NCBI GenBank assembly: GCA_002791545.1
Contig: PFXG01000076.1
Location: 1-50,462 of the forward strand
Source: Zetaproteobacteria bacterium CG_4_9_14_3_um_filter_49_83
GTDB taxonomy: Bacteria; Pseudomonadota; Zetaproteobacteria; Mariprofundales; Mariprofundaceae
Length of the DNA: 50,462 bases
Reading direction: 5' to 3'
How positions within the stretch are numbered: position 1 is the stretch's first letter; the number at the start of each line of letters is the position of its first letter. The position numbers and the translations under genes are program-made. Under the pieces are notes generated by a model. It searched no databases and was not told where the DNA came from. It saw nothing but the letters and a program-made list of their open reading frames with translations. Positions 35,790 to 43,572 of the stretch are shown piece by piece.

Positions 35790-36728
35790 GTGATTCTCAA
35801 AAAAAAGGATTCCATCAGCGCCAGACGCCTGGAGTTAAACCTGCTTCTCGACAAGTTTGATCTGCCGGACTCAAAACGCTGGCGCGTTGATCGCGAACTC
35901 AAAAATCTGGGGAAAGGTGAACGCGGCGAAAAAGACGCGGCCTATCACATCGGCTTCTACGGTGCAGATAGCAACAACCACTTTCTGATTCATGACCTGC
36001 GTTTGGAGTATGGTGATTTCACGGCTCAGATTGATCATCTGCTGATCAATCGATTTCTGGAGCTGTTTGTTCTGGAAAGCAAATCCTATGGCGATACGCT
36101 GGAGATCACTAAAGATGGAGCGTTTATCGCTCACTATGGTGATAAAAGCTATGCCATTGCTTCTCCCATTGAACAGAATGATCGGCATATTCATCTACTC
36201 AGAAAAGCCATCAATGCCGCTGATATTGTGCCGCGTCGTCTGGGCGTAGCCATTCCGATTAAATATCATAATGTTGTACTGATCGACCCTGCCACGAAAA
36301 TTGATCGGCCTCCCCAATCAGATTTTGACACCTCCAATGTGCTGCATGCGGATCGATGGGTAAAAGAATATTCAAAATCGGACAATGTCTCTCTTGCCGA
36401 GGTCGCAACATCACTTGCAAAAGTTGTTGCCTCAGAAACCTGCGAAAAGTTTGGTCGGCAATTGGTCGGCATGCACAAACCCGGCTCATTTAACTACAAG
36501 GAGCAGCTCGGCATCACCGATGAAGACCTGGCTCCCAAAGGAAGCAGGCCTCAGATAGCCGAGCCAGAGAAGGCGTATAAAGCCAGTCGAACCGGAAACC
36601 GCACAGGAAACTACTGCGCCGCTTGCAAGGCTGATATTCATCCGACAGTCGCCAATTACTGTTTTAACAACAAACATCGATTTAATGGCCGTGCCTACTG
36701 TCGCAATTGTCAGGGGCAATTTGCTTGA
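35790..36728 (+). CDS. NERD-domain protein with C-terminal zinc ribbon
   Basis: A 312-aa protein. A nuclease-related NERD domain covers about residues 40-170. GERGEKDAAYHIG and IDHLLINRFLELFVLESKSY keep the Glu, Asp and Glu-x-Lys expected for a PD-(D/E)xK-like active site. The C-terminal 45 residues carry a four-Cys ribbon (CAACKADIHPTVANYC and YCRNCQ). The start is GTG, with AGGAGGG 5 nt upstream. NERD proteins often sit in accessory or defence regions, and this one lies beside a decayed toxin-antitoxin locus. DNA cleavage is inferred, not shown. Confidence 0.8.
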   Translation: MILKKKDSISARRLELNLLLDKFDLPDSKRWRVDRELKNLGKGERGEKDAAYHIGFYGADSNNHFLIHDLRLEYGDFTAQIDHLLINRFLELFVLESKSYGDTLEITKDGAFIAHYGDKSYAIASPIEQNDRHIHLLRKAINAADIVPRRLGVAIPIKYHNVVLIDPATKIDRPPQSDFDTSNVLHADRWVKEYSKSDNVSLAEVATSLAKVVASETCEKFGRQLVGMHKPGSFNYKEQLGITDEDLAPKGSRPQIAEPEKAYKASRTGNRTGNYCAACKADIHPTVANYCFNNKHRFNGRAYCRNCQGQFA

Positions 36729-36783
36729 ACATGTATATGGTACGATGTGTGGGTTCTCAGTGTTTGTGATGAGGGGGGAGGAA

Positions 36784-36927
36784 ATGATATTAGCCAGCTA
36801 TTCCAATCAGGCTTTATCAAGTGTGCGCCATGGTGCCATGGAATTATGTAATATATCCTCGGAGTCAGCGCCTGAAAATAATATTTTAGCAACTGAAGTT
36901 ACGCATATTCCAAGTCACGACATTTAG
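36784..36927 (+). CDS. Possible 47-aa small protein
   Basis: An open frame from ATG 36784 with a very strong purine ribosome site (AGGGGGGAGG) 2-5 nt upstream, encoding MILASYSNQALSSVRHGAME and 27 further residues. It has no signal peptide or helix and no recognised family. It lies 55 bp after the NERD gene. The ribosome site is the only real support. Confidence 0.3.
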   Translation: MILASYSNQALSSVRHGAMELCNISSESAPENNILATEVTHIPSHDI

Positions 36928-37116
36928 CTACTTGCTCACGATAGAGAACTATTTTTTTGTCGCATGAGAAATTCCCAGGGTTTAAAGATCAACCAGTTAA
37001 AACCATGAACAGGCTTTCCTTCGTAGGGTGCAATAAGTGAAACGCATTGCGCCGCAAGGGTATACCTGCGAAGGTGCAATGCCCTGCGGTTATTGCACCC
37101 TGCATTTCAACAAGTG
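36928..37116. other. Intergenic stretch, mostly empty
   Basis: With the weak small reading frame at 36784, this makes a 388-bp gap between the NERD gene and prlC. The only structure seen is the inverted repeat at 37,025-37,101. Confidence 0.5.
37024..37102. repeat. Inverted repeat, GTAGGGTGCAATAA type
   Basis: AGGGTGCAATAA (37025-37036) and TTATTGCACCCT (37090-37101) are perfect 12-bp inverted arms. A nested GGTGCAAT/ATTGCGCC hairpin uses the left arm. The left half, GTAGGGTGCAATAAGTGAAA then CGCATTGCGCC, follows the same plan as the repeat at 7,941 (GTAGGGCGG...GCGAAGCG...CCGCC). It ends 15 bp before the prlC stop. Confidence 0.6.
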
Positions 37117-39144
37117 CTATTCCTGGACAATCCCCGAATGTTTTAACAGCGCATCGACATTCGGTTTGCGGCCACGGAATTCCGTGAAGGCTTGCAGAAT
37201 ATCGCGGCTGCCACCGATGGAGAGGATGCAGTCGAGGAAGCGTTTCGCTGTTTCAGGGTTCATCAGGCCCTCTTCTTCGAAGGCGGCGTAGGCGTCGGCA
37301 GAAAGCACCTCGGCCCATTTGTAGCTGAAATATCCGGCGGCATATCCACCGGCGAAGATATGCGAGAAACCATTCTGGAAACGATTAAAAGCAGGTGGAA
37401 TGACCACGGCGATGTCGCGGCGCAGTGCATCGAGTAAAGCCTGTACTTGCTCTCCATCGGGTGCCGGGGTTTGCACGTGCAACAACAAGTCGAACAGTGA
37501 AAACTCAAGCTGGCGCAACATATGCATACCGGTTTGGAAATTCTTGGCAGCCACCATGCGTTCGAACAGCTCATCGGGCAGCGGCTCGCCGCTTTGCCAG
37601 TGGCCGGAAATCAGGTCCAGCGTGCTGCGCTCCCAGCAGAAGTTTTCCATGAACTGACTGGGCAATTCCACCGCATCCCATGGCACACCATGAATACCGG
37701 AAACACCGCGTTGCTCTACCCGTGTTAGCATATGATGCAGGCCATGGCCGAACTCATGGAACAGAGTCATCACTTCATCATGCGTCCACAACGCCGGCTT
37801 GTTACCTACCGGCGCATCAAAATTGCACACCAGATAGGCCACGGGAATATTCAGCCCGCCATCGGCCTGACGCCAGCGGGTACGGCATTCATCCATCCAT
37901 GCGCCGCCACGTTTGTGGGCGCGGGCATAGGGGTCGAGATAAAATCCGGCAATTTGGCTGTCGCTCTGATCGAACACGCCGAAATAACGGGCATCAGCAT
38001 GCCAGCGCGGCGCTTCCTGTTCACGGATACGGATGCCGTACAGTTTTTCAACCAGCGCATACATACCGGGGATGACGCGTGATTCCGGGAAGTAAGGCTT
38101 CAGTTCCTCATCGGAAATCGCATGTAGCTGTTGGCGTAATTTTTCCGAGGCGAACGGAATATCCCATGCCTGAAGCGGTTCCAGTACCAGCACTTGCTGT
38201 GCGAACTGACGCAGTTGCGTCATCTCCTGCTCGGCCAGCGAATGGGACTTTTCAGCCAGCTCGCGCAGGAACGATTCCACCATCGCCGGGGTATCGGCCA
38301 TCTTGGTGGCGAGGGAATATTCAGCAAAATTAATGAAGCCGAGCATCTGCGCCATTTCCAGTCGCAGGGCCAGAGTTTCTTCGATCACCGGCGTGTTATT
38401 CAGTTCGCCTTCGCTGGCGCGGCTGGTGTAGGCGGTATACATGCGCTGGCGTAAATCGCGATTGGCGGCATGTTGCATAAACGGCAGGTAGGACGGAATA
38501 TCGAGGGTAAACAGCCAGCCTTCCCGTTGTGATTCCTGCGCCCGTTGGGCAGCAGCCTGAATCACTGATTCCGGTAATCCCGCCAGATCAGCGGTATCAT
38601 CCAGATGTAATTCAAAGGCACGGGTAGCATCGAGCACATGTTGTTCAAAGCGGGTGCCCAGATCGCTCAGTCGCATGAGGATGGTGGTGAAGCGTTGTTT
38701 GTCTGCTTCGGGTAAGGCGACACCGGCCAGCTTGAAGTCGCGAATCGTTTGCTCCAGCCATGCGCGTTGCTCCTGATTAAGCGAAGTTTGCGATGTTTCC
38801 AGTGCAGCGATGGCCTGATACAGCGCTTCATTTTGTGCCTGCTCGCTGTGCCAGGCAGAAAGCGCCTGTACGCCCTGCTGGTACACCGGTCGCAAGGTTT
38901 CAGAGTCGCACACTGAATTCAAATGCGATACCGGTCCCCACAGGCGATCCATTTCATCATCCATCTCGGCCATGGGTAGCATCAGCGTAGACCAGTCATG
39001 CCCTGTATGCTCAATCAGCGTTTGCAGGCGCTGGCGATGTTGTGCAATCAGTGTGTTGAGCGCATCCATGATGACATCCGGCTGGATGGCAGCAAAATCA
39101 GGCAAGGGTTCGGCCAGGTGGGATAACAGGCTTGAATCGGTCAT
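37117..39144 (-). CDS. prlC: Oligopeptidase A
   Basis: A 675-aa M3 zinc metallopeptidase that degrades cytosolic peptides, including cleaved signal peptides. The active site HEFGHGLHHML (HExxH) with a downstream Glu, and GGYAAGYFSYKWAEVLSADA and FLDCILSIGGSRD near the C-terminus, match PrlC. The ATG at 39144 (MTDSSLLSHLAEPLPDFAAI) has AAGGAA 9 nt upstream; the frame is open to 39198 without a better start. Functionally it pairs with sppA elsewhere in the window. Confidence 0.96.
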   Translation of the reverse strand: MTDSSLLSHLAEPLPDFAAIQPDVIMDALNTLIAQHRQRLQTLIEHTGHDWSTLMLPMAEMDDEMDRLWGPVSHLNSVCDSETLRPVYQQGVQALSAWHSEQAQNEALYQAIAALETSQTSLNQEQRAWLEQTIRDFKLAGVALPEADKQRFTTILMRLSDLGTRFEQHVLDATRAFELHLDDTADLAGLPESVIQAAAQRAQESQREGWLFTLDIPSYLPFMQHAANRDLRQRMYTAYTSRASEGELNNTPVIEETLALRLEMAQMLGFINFAEYSLATKMADTPAMVESFLRELAEKSHSLAEQEMTQLRQFAQQVLVLEPLQAWDIPFASEKLRQQLHAISDEELKPYFPESRVIPGMYALVEKLYGIRIREQEAPRWHADARYFGVFDQSDSQIAGFYLDPYARAHKRGGAWMDECRTRWRQADGGLNIPVAYLVCNFDAPVGNKPALWTHDEVMTLFHEFGHGLHHMLTRVEQRGVSGIHGVPWDAVELPSQFMENFCWERSTLDLISGHWQSGEPLPDELFERMVAAKNFQTGMHMLRQLEFSLFDLLLHVQTPAPDGEQVQALLDALRRDIAVVIPPAFNRFQNGFSHIFAGGYAAGYFSYKWAEVLSADAYAAFEEEGLMNPETAKRFLDCILSIGGSRDILQAFTEFRGRKPNVDALLKHSGIVQE

Positions 39145-39220
39145 CAGTAGGTTCCTTATGCGGTGTCTGGTATGCCCGGACGTATGCGATGCGGGCATTG
39201 ATTATGAATTATTCTCAGGA

Positions 39221-39814
39221 TTAATCGCTTGCACGTTGGCAGGCCCCGGCAAGAAAATCAAGGCGGTCATTGCCAAAAAACATTTGCGGCTTTTTGTCGG
39301 GCCGGTGCAGCACAAACGTCGGTGCACCAAAGGCACCGGCTTGCAGAGCCTGCGCCGTAGTTGCTTCCAGCGCTGCGGCTTCAGCCAGTGGCGGCTGCGT
39401 TGCCAGCTTACTCAGCCAGTCATCCTGACGTGGGTCTATCGCGCCTGACCATAGCGCCTCAAAGACAGATTGGCACCACTGAGCCCGTGCCTGCCCTTGC
39501 AGCGACAGCGCCATACGCAGTGCTGGCCGACTATCAAAACTCCCCGGCCGCAACATGCGAAAAGGCACATGCAGATGTGCGGCCCAGCGTTTGATGTCAT
39601 GCAGCAAATACAGACCTTTATTGCGACTGCCAGCTGGCGGCACGTTACCACTCTGCTGGATAAGTTTGGGCAGATTCACCGGAATCCAGTTGAAATGAAC
39701 CGGTTGTGCGGCTTCAAAAGCCGCCAGCTGGACGACGGCCAGATAGCTGTAGGGGCTGATAAAATCGAAATAAAAATCGACTTGCAGGCGTGACTGAGTG
39801 TTGGATTTGTTCAT
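39221..39814 (-). CDS. DsbA-fold isomerase (2-hydroxychromene-2-carboxylate isomerase / kappa GST-like)
   Basis: A 197-aa thioredoxin-fold protein. FYFDFISPYSYLA at the N-terminus carries the Ser that binds glutathione in this family. GAFGAPTFVL and MFFGNDRLDFL near the end are the kappa-GST/HCCA-isomerase signature. The natural substrate is probably not a naphthalene product, since no aromatic catabolism genes are nearby. The ATG overlaps the upstream DUF4442 stop by 4 bp. Confidence 0.88.
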   Translation of the reverse strand: MNKSNTQSRLQVDFYFDFISPYSYLAVVQLAAFEAAQPVHFNWIPVNLPKLIQQSGNVPPAGSRNKGLYLLHDIKRWAAHLHVPFRMLRPGSFDSRPALRMALSLQGQARAQWCQSVFEALWSGAIDPRQDDWLSKLATQPPLAEAAALEATTAQALQAGAFGAPTFVLHRPDKKPQMFFGNDRLDFLAGACQRASD

Positions 39815-40311
39815 GATTTATGCTCTTTTGAACTGATATAGTGCCGATGGCGTATGGCCACGGTGTTCTGGATGCGGGTGCAAATTTTTCCATCGCCACG
39901 TACGTAGCTCATTTCAAAGCATGAGTCAGCGCGACCGTGTAATTCCAGTTCCTGAGCCAGCTCGGCTTTTTGTGCCGGGTCAAAATCAAAGCAAAGCGTT
40001 AAGTCCGTATTGCCGACGCGTAGAAATTCCATGTGCAGAGTTTTCGTCATCACCCGATAGCCGGGAAACTGGCGCGCAATGGCAAGCGCCGGAATCGGAT
40101 CAGCCAAATTGGCCTGCGCACCGCCAAACATGTTGCCACCATGATTTTTGGTGTACCAGTTCAGCGGCAACAAAATGCGCACGTGATCCCATTGATCGTC
40201 CATTTCCAGCACACGAATGCGCATGATACGAAACAACGGATACCACTCCATCCGCTTTTTCGGCGAGAGAAAACGCATTTTCCCCAGAAAAGTCATGGCA
40301 TTCAGGCGCAT
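39811..40311 (-). CDS. DUF4442 hotdog-fold thioesterase-like protein
   Basis: A 166-aa single hotdog domain. Asn/His in NHGGNMFGGAQANLADPIPA fit the acyl-thioesterase pattern, and KTLHMEFLRVGNTDLTLCFD forms the second half. The start at 40311 follows GGAGGG closely; an ATG 15 nt upstream contains that site and is unlikely. Coupled by ATGA to the isomerase gene. It is the second hotdog gene in the window but not a close copy of the one at 4,125. Confidence 0.7.
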   Translation of the reverse strand: MRLNAMTFLGKMRFLSPKKRMEWYPLFRIMRIRVLEMDDQWDHVRILLPLNWYTKNHGGNMFGGAQANLADPIPALAIARQFPGYRVMTKTLHMEFLRVGNTDLTLCFDFDPAQKAELAQELELHGRADSCFEMSYVRGDGKICTRIQNTVAIRHRHYISSKEHKS

Positions 40312-40401
40312 GATCCCTCCGTGCAAATCAGGTATGGATGTTCATTCATGTTTTCAAACTAAGGATTCATCGAGGTAATGTACAGACAGGGAATAATCCT
40401 C

Positions 40402-40497
40402 ATGAAGGTCACTGTTGTGTTGTGCTACCTGGCTTTTTGGACAGCTGTTGCAGGGTTTGCAGCAAAAACGGGAAAAAATAACAAGTTAACTTTTTAA
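40402..40497 (+). CDS. Possible 31-aa secreted peptide
   Basis: An open frame encoding MKVTVVLCYLAFWTAVAGFA and 11 more residues ending at TAA. The hydrophobic N-terminus looks like a signal peptide with almost no mature part. AGGG lies about 10 nt upstream. It could equally be the stump of a deleted secreted protein. Weak support. Confidence 0.2.
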   Translation: MKVTVVLCYLAFWTAVAGFAAKTGKNNKLTF

Positions 40498-40593
40498 TCC
40501 ATATGGGTGATGACAAGCCCTTTTTAGAAGGCCAATTTTTGTCGCTGGGATGGGGTCGGTAAAACTAGTAACACTGCCGACGGGAGTTTTTTG

Positions 40594-41643
40594 ATGGGAT
40601 TGGTGGATTCAGTACTGGCTTTTTCTTTGATCATGGCAGCGCTTGCCAGCGTCGTTACCCTTATTATGGAGTCATTTCATCGCGTGCTTCTTTTACGGGC
40701 CAAAGGTATGGAGGCACTGTTTCATCAGTTTTATGATGGGGTGCTAGTTTCAAAGCTGCAACTCACAACCGCCGAAAAAGATCGTATCTGTCAGGCCGTA
40801 CTTATAAATCCAACCCGAGACATCATAATCAACGCCAGTTCGCGGATTTTCCCCAACCGGGTGATTGAAAATTTGATGCGCCATACCGAGGTATCCACTT
40901 CCGACCTGCTGAATCGCCTTTACCACGCCGACGCTTTTACCAAGCTTAAAGAGGAAAGCGAAGATCAGATCAGAAAAACACTCAGCAGCATTGAAGATCA
41001 ATATGATGCCTACAGTGTCGCTATGTCAGACTATTTTAAACGCAGGGCCAGGCTGTTTTCACTTCTGGTGGGCATAGCTCTGGCCTTTGCGGCGAATATT
41101 GATGGCCTGAGAATATTCGATGCGCTGATGAACAGTCCCCTGATACGCGCCTCAATTATTGGTCAGCAGGACAATCTGGAAAGGCAATTTGCCGTGATTC
41201 AGACTGAGCAGCAGCAAATGTCTGATCCATATCAAGCTGTGAATCAAGCTCACCAGCTTGAAGTTATCCATGCAGATATGGAAAAGGTTTCCCGGCAGAT
41301 GGCGGCGATAAGTTCACAGGGCCTGCCGATCGGTTGGGATTATTTTCCGGGCCCGTCCATTAAAGCCATGGTTACCTGCGATGCATCGGTAGCTGCAAAA
41401 GCAGTGGAGAAAACGGCATCAGGCATCAACAAAGAATCTGACAACCCTGTGATCTGGATGCTCAAAGTATTGCTAACCGGCCTGTTGATCGGGCTGGGAG
41501 CACCATTCTGGTTTGATGTAGCCCAGAAATTGGCTCGGATAAAGCAGGCCGTGAAGGGAAAAACAACTTCAGAGTTGGCATCGGACAGTCAGTCTCAACC
41601 TGCTGTCAATAAAACAATCGATAAAATCGTGGCAGCAAAATAG
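40594..41643 (+). CDS. Membrane protein of unknown function, upstream of patatin gene
   Basis: A 349-aa protein with three hydrophobic segments: about residues 2-24, 152-172 (LFSLLVGIALAFAANIDGL) and 286-308 (VLLTGLLIGLGAPFWFDVAQ). A soluble helical domain lies between the first two, and a Gln-rich coiled region between the last two. The GAPFWFDV motif at the last helix looks conserved but I cannot name a family. The ATG at 40594 has GGGAG 7 nt upstream; a TTG at 40591 is also open. The patatin gene starts 20 bp after its stop with its own strong ribosome site, so the two form an operon. Confidence 0.75.
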   Translation: MGLVDSVLAFSLIMAALASVVTLIMESFHRVLLLRAKGMEALFHQFYDGVLVSKLQLTTAEKDRICQAVLINPTRDIIINASSRIFPNRVIENLMRHTEVSTSDLLNRLYHADAFTKLKEESEDQIRKTLSSIEDQYDAYSVAMSDYFKRRARLFSLLVGIALAFAANIDGLRIFDALMNSPLIRASIIGQQDNLERQFAVIQTEQQQMSDPYQAVNQAHQLEVIHADMEKVSRQMAAISSQGLPIGWDYFPGPSIKAMVTCDASVAAKAVEKTASGINKESDNPVIWMLKVLLTGLLIGLGAPFWFDVAQKLARIKQAVKGKTTSELASDSQSQPAVNKTIDKIVAAK

Positions 41644-41663
41644 CTGTAGGGGGGGGAGTATCT

Positions 41664-42704
41664 ATGGAATATTCATTCAGGAATCTGGTGTTTGAGGGAG
41701 GCGGTGTAAAAGGCATTGCCTATGTCGGAGCACTCAAGGTGCTACAAGAAAAAGGAATTCTTGTTCAGGTGCAGCGTGTGGCAGGAACCTCTGCCGGAGC
41801 CATCAATGCGGTACTGCTAAGTCTGGGATACACACCGGAAGAAACAAATGAAGTACTCTCCAAACTCGAATTCAAAAATTTCATGGATGACAGTTGGGGT
41901 GTAGCTCGTGATTCGAAGCGATTGCTGAAAGAATTCGGCTGGTACAAGGGAGATTTCTTCCGGGCATGGATCGGTAATCTCATTGCAGGAAAGATCGGAA
42001 ATGCTGAGGCAACGTTTGCCGAGCTCAAAGCACACGGCTGTTTGGATCTTTATTTGGTTGGAACCAACCTTTCGACAAAGTTTTCCGAAGTGTATTCGGC
42101 AGAGCATACCCCGCGTATGCGGGTCGCCGATGCAGCAAGAATATCGATGTCTATTCCACTCTTTTTTGCCTCCGTTAAGGATGCTCGCGGTGACCGGTTT
42201 GTTGACGGTGGCGTGCTGAACAATTACCCGATCAAGTTGTTTGACCGGGAGAAGTATTTATCAGGTGCCACCGCCGACAAGCTCGGGCGAGAAACCAGTT
42301 ACTATGCTGCACACAATCAGAGGCTCGCAGATGAAGGAAAGGCTCTTAGCTCATACATTTATAATAAACAGACCCTTGGTTTCAGGCTCGACTCAGGCGA
42401 AGAGATTGCAGCATTCCGGGACGGTGCTGAGCCAGCTCACCAAAAGGTTGATACCTTCATGGATTATACCTGGGCACTGATCAATACCATCATGGAAACT
42501 CAGCAGAACCAGCACCTGCATAGTGATGACTGGCACCGGACTGTTTATATCGACACGTTGGGTGTCAAAACGACCGATTTTGATCTGAGTGACCCAAAAA
42601 AAATAGAGCTGGCTACATCAGGTGAGAAAGGCACACGCCACTATTTCTCATGGTTTGACGATACGACATCTGACCCTGCGATCAATCACCCGGATGTCAG
42701 CTAA
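41664..42704 (+). CDS. Patatin-like phospholipase
   Basis: A 346-aa protein with the complete patatin set: oxyanion loop FEGGGVKGIAYVG, nucleophile Ser in GTSAG (about residue 43) and catalytic Asp in VDGGVLNNYP (about 180). After the core comes a 150-aa C-terminal extension without a recognised domain. There is no signal peptide. The NLVFEGGGVKG start is more like secreted or effector-type patatins (VipD/ExoU style) than CBASS CapV. The run GGGGGGGGAG forms a very strong ribosome site. It would cleave membrane lipids if active. Flanked by a membrane protein and a broken peptidoglycan-binding frame. Confidence 0.9.
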   Translation: MEYSFRNLVFEGGGVKGIAYVGALKVLQEKGILVQVQRVAGTSAGAINAVLLSLGYTPEETNEVLSKLEFKNFMDDSWGVARDSKRLLKEFGWYKGDFFRAWIGNLIAGKIGNAEATFAELKAHGCLDLYLVGTNLSTKFSEVYSAEHTPRMRVADAARISMSIPLFFASVKDARGDRFVDGGVLNNYPIKLFDREKYLSGATADKLGRETSYYAAHNQRLADEGKALSSYIYNKQTLGFRLDSGEEIAAFRDGAEPAHQKVDTFMDYTWALINTIMETQQNQHLHSDDWHRTVYIDTLGVKTTDFDLSDPKKIELATSGEKGTRHYFSWFDDTTSDPAINHPDVS

Positions 42705-42728
42705 CTATGCATCTGAATGGCAAATAAT

Positions 42729-42836
42729 ATGAGCTACCAGATTTTAAAACGCGGGGACAACAATCAGAGCGTCGCTGAGTTGCAGATGCTGCTGAATCGA
42801 GTTGGGGCCATGTTGGTGGCGGATGGCAAGAGTTGA
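42729..42836 (+). pseudogene. Truncated peptidoglycan-binding domain gene
   Basis: A 35-codon frame starting 24 bp after the patatin stop. LKRGDNNQSVAELQMLLNRV is a clear start of a PG_binding_1 repeat, and the remainder (VGAMLVADGKS) reaches the Asp-Gly-Lys position where intact domains continue Phe-Gly. There it stops, and the sequence joins the LuxR-type gene in another frame. This looks like the 5' stump of a cell-wall hydrolase gene cut by a deletion or insertion. Confidence 0.6.
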
Positions 42837-43269
42837 GGCCTCAAAGGAGAACGTTGAGAAGATTAAGGAGCATCTGCGTAATTTTAGATGTGAAGTCGAT
42901 CCAATCTTGGAAACGTATTCAGAAAATAGAGCCGGTAAACCAGATGATCTAGCAATGATATATCAGATGCTTGCATCACTTAATCGATCCATGATCAAAA
43001 ATATGGATACCATTGCCCGACAACTGCAGGCATCGGAGATATCCTGGGATAAACATTTCAAAGTAGAAAAACTATCTTGCAGAGAGCAAGAAGTGCTGCT
43101 TTTGCTGGCCAAAGGCTGTAGTTATCATGATGTAGCAGAAATTATTGGCTGTAAGCATGCCACAACACAAACCTACGTTAAGCGCATTTACAAAAAACTG
43201 AATGTTCACTCCCGCTCAGAAGCAGTTTTTGAAGCCGCAAGCCTGGGTATTATCAATCTCTACAGCTGA
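42823..43269 (+). CDS. LuxR-type HTH transcriptional regulator
   Basis: A 148-aa protein. The N-terminal 85 residues are helical and unrecognised. The C-terminal LuxR/GerE helix-turn-helix reads LSCREQEVLLLLAKGCSYHD then VAEIIGCKHATTQTYVKRIY and KKLNVHSRSEAVFEA, with the expected Glu-Val and Val-Lys positions. The start at 42823 follows GGTGG; the frame is open to 42802. It overlaps the truncated peptidoglycan-binding frame, so its original promoter may have been lost or replaced. It could regulate the operon upstream or the lipoprotein downstream; no evidence favours either. Confidence 0.85.
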   Translation: MARVEASKENVEKIKEHLRNFRCEVDPILETYSENRAGKPDDLAMIYQMLASLNRSMIKNMDTIARQLQASEISWDKHFKVEKLSCREQEVLLLLAKGCSYHDVAEIIGCKHATTQTYVKRIYKKLNVHSRSEAVFEAASLGIINLYS

Positions 43270-43572
43270 GTACCTTTTGTCCCATGTTTATGGGACATAC
43301 AATATGAAACAGATGGTGCAGCGTCTGGCCCATAGTTAAGCGGTTTAAAGAAAACATAACTTATACACCGTATGAATGAAGTGCATCGTAAGAGTATTCG
43401 TTAACCTGGCATCTGTAAGGGTTGGCGTTTTTGGGGTACGATAAGAGCATATCTTCAGTAGCCACAATTTGTTTAAATTCAAGCATTAACTGAAGTAAAT
43501 TGGTCCGAAACGCTAAGAAGTTAGATCCCAGACTCATAATTGGAATGTCATAAGACTTCATAAATATCTTTG
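43270..43572. other. AT-rich intergenic stretch with an 8-bp inverted repeat
   Basis: TGTCCCAT (43278-43285) and ATGGGACA (43290-43297) form a perfect hairpin just after the LuxR-type gene. There is no T run, so it could be an operator rather than a terminator. The rest is AT-rich with no convincing gene. Confidence 0.4.

Noticed and set aside
41664-42704. Patatin as a CBASS effector (CapV)
   Set aside because: No cyclase or CBASS accessory gene is adjacent and the N-terminus does not resemble CapV; the neighbours are a membrane protein and a wall-binding stump.
43278-43297. TGTCCCAT/ATGGGACA hairpin as a terminator
   Set aside because: There is no T run after it on either strand, so it is left as a possible operator only.
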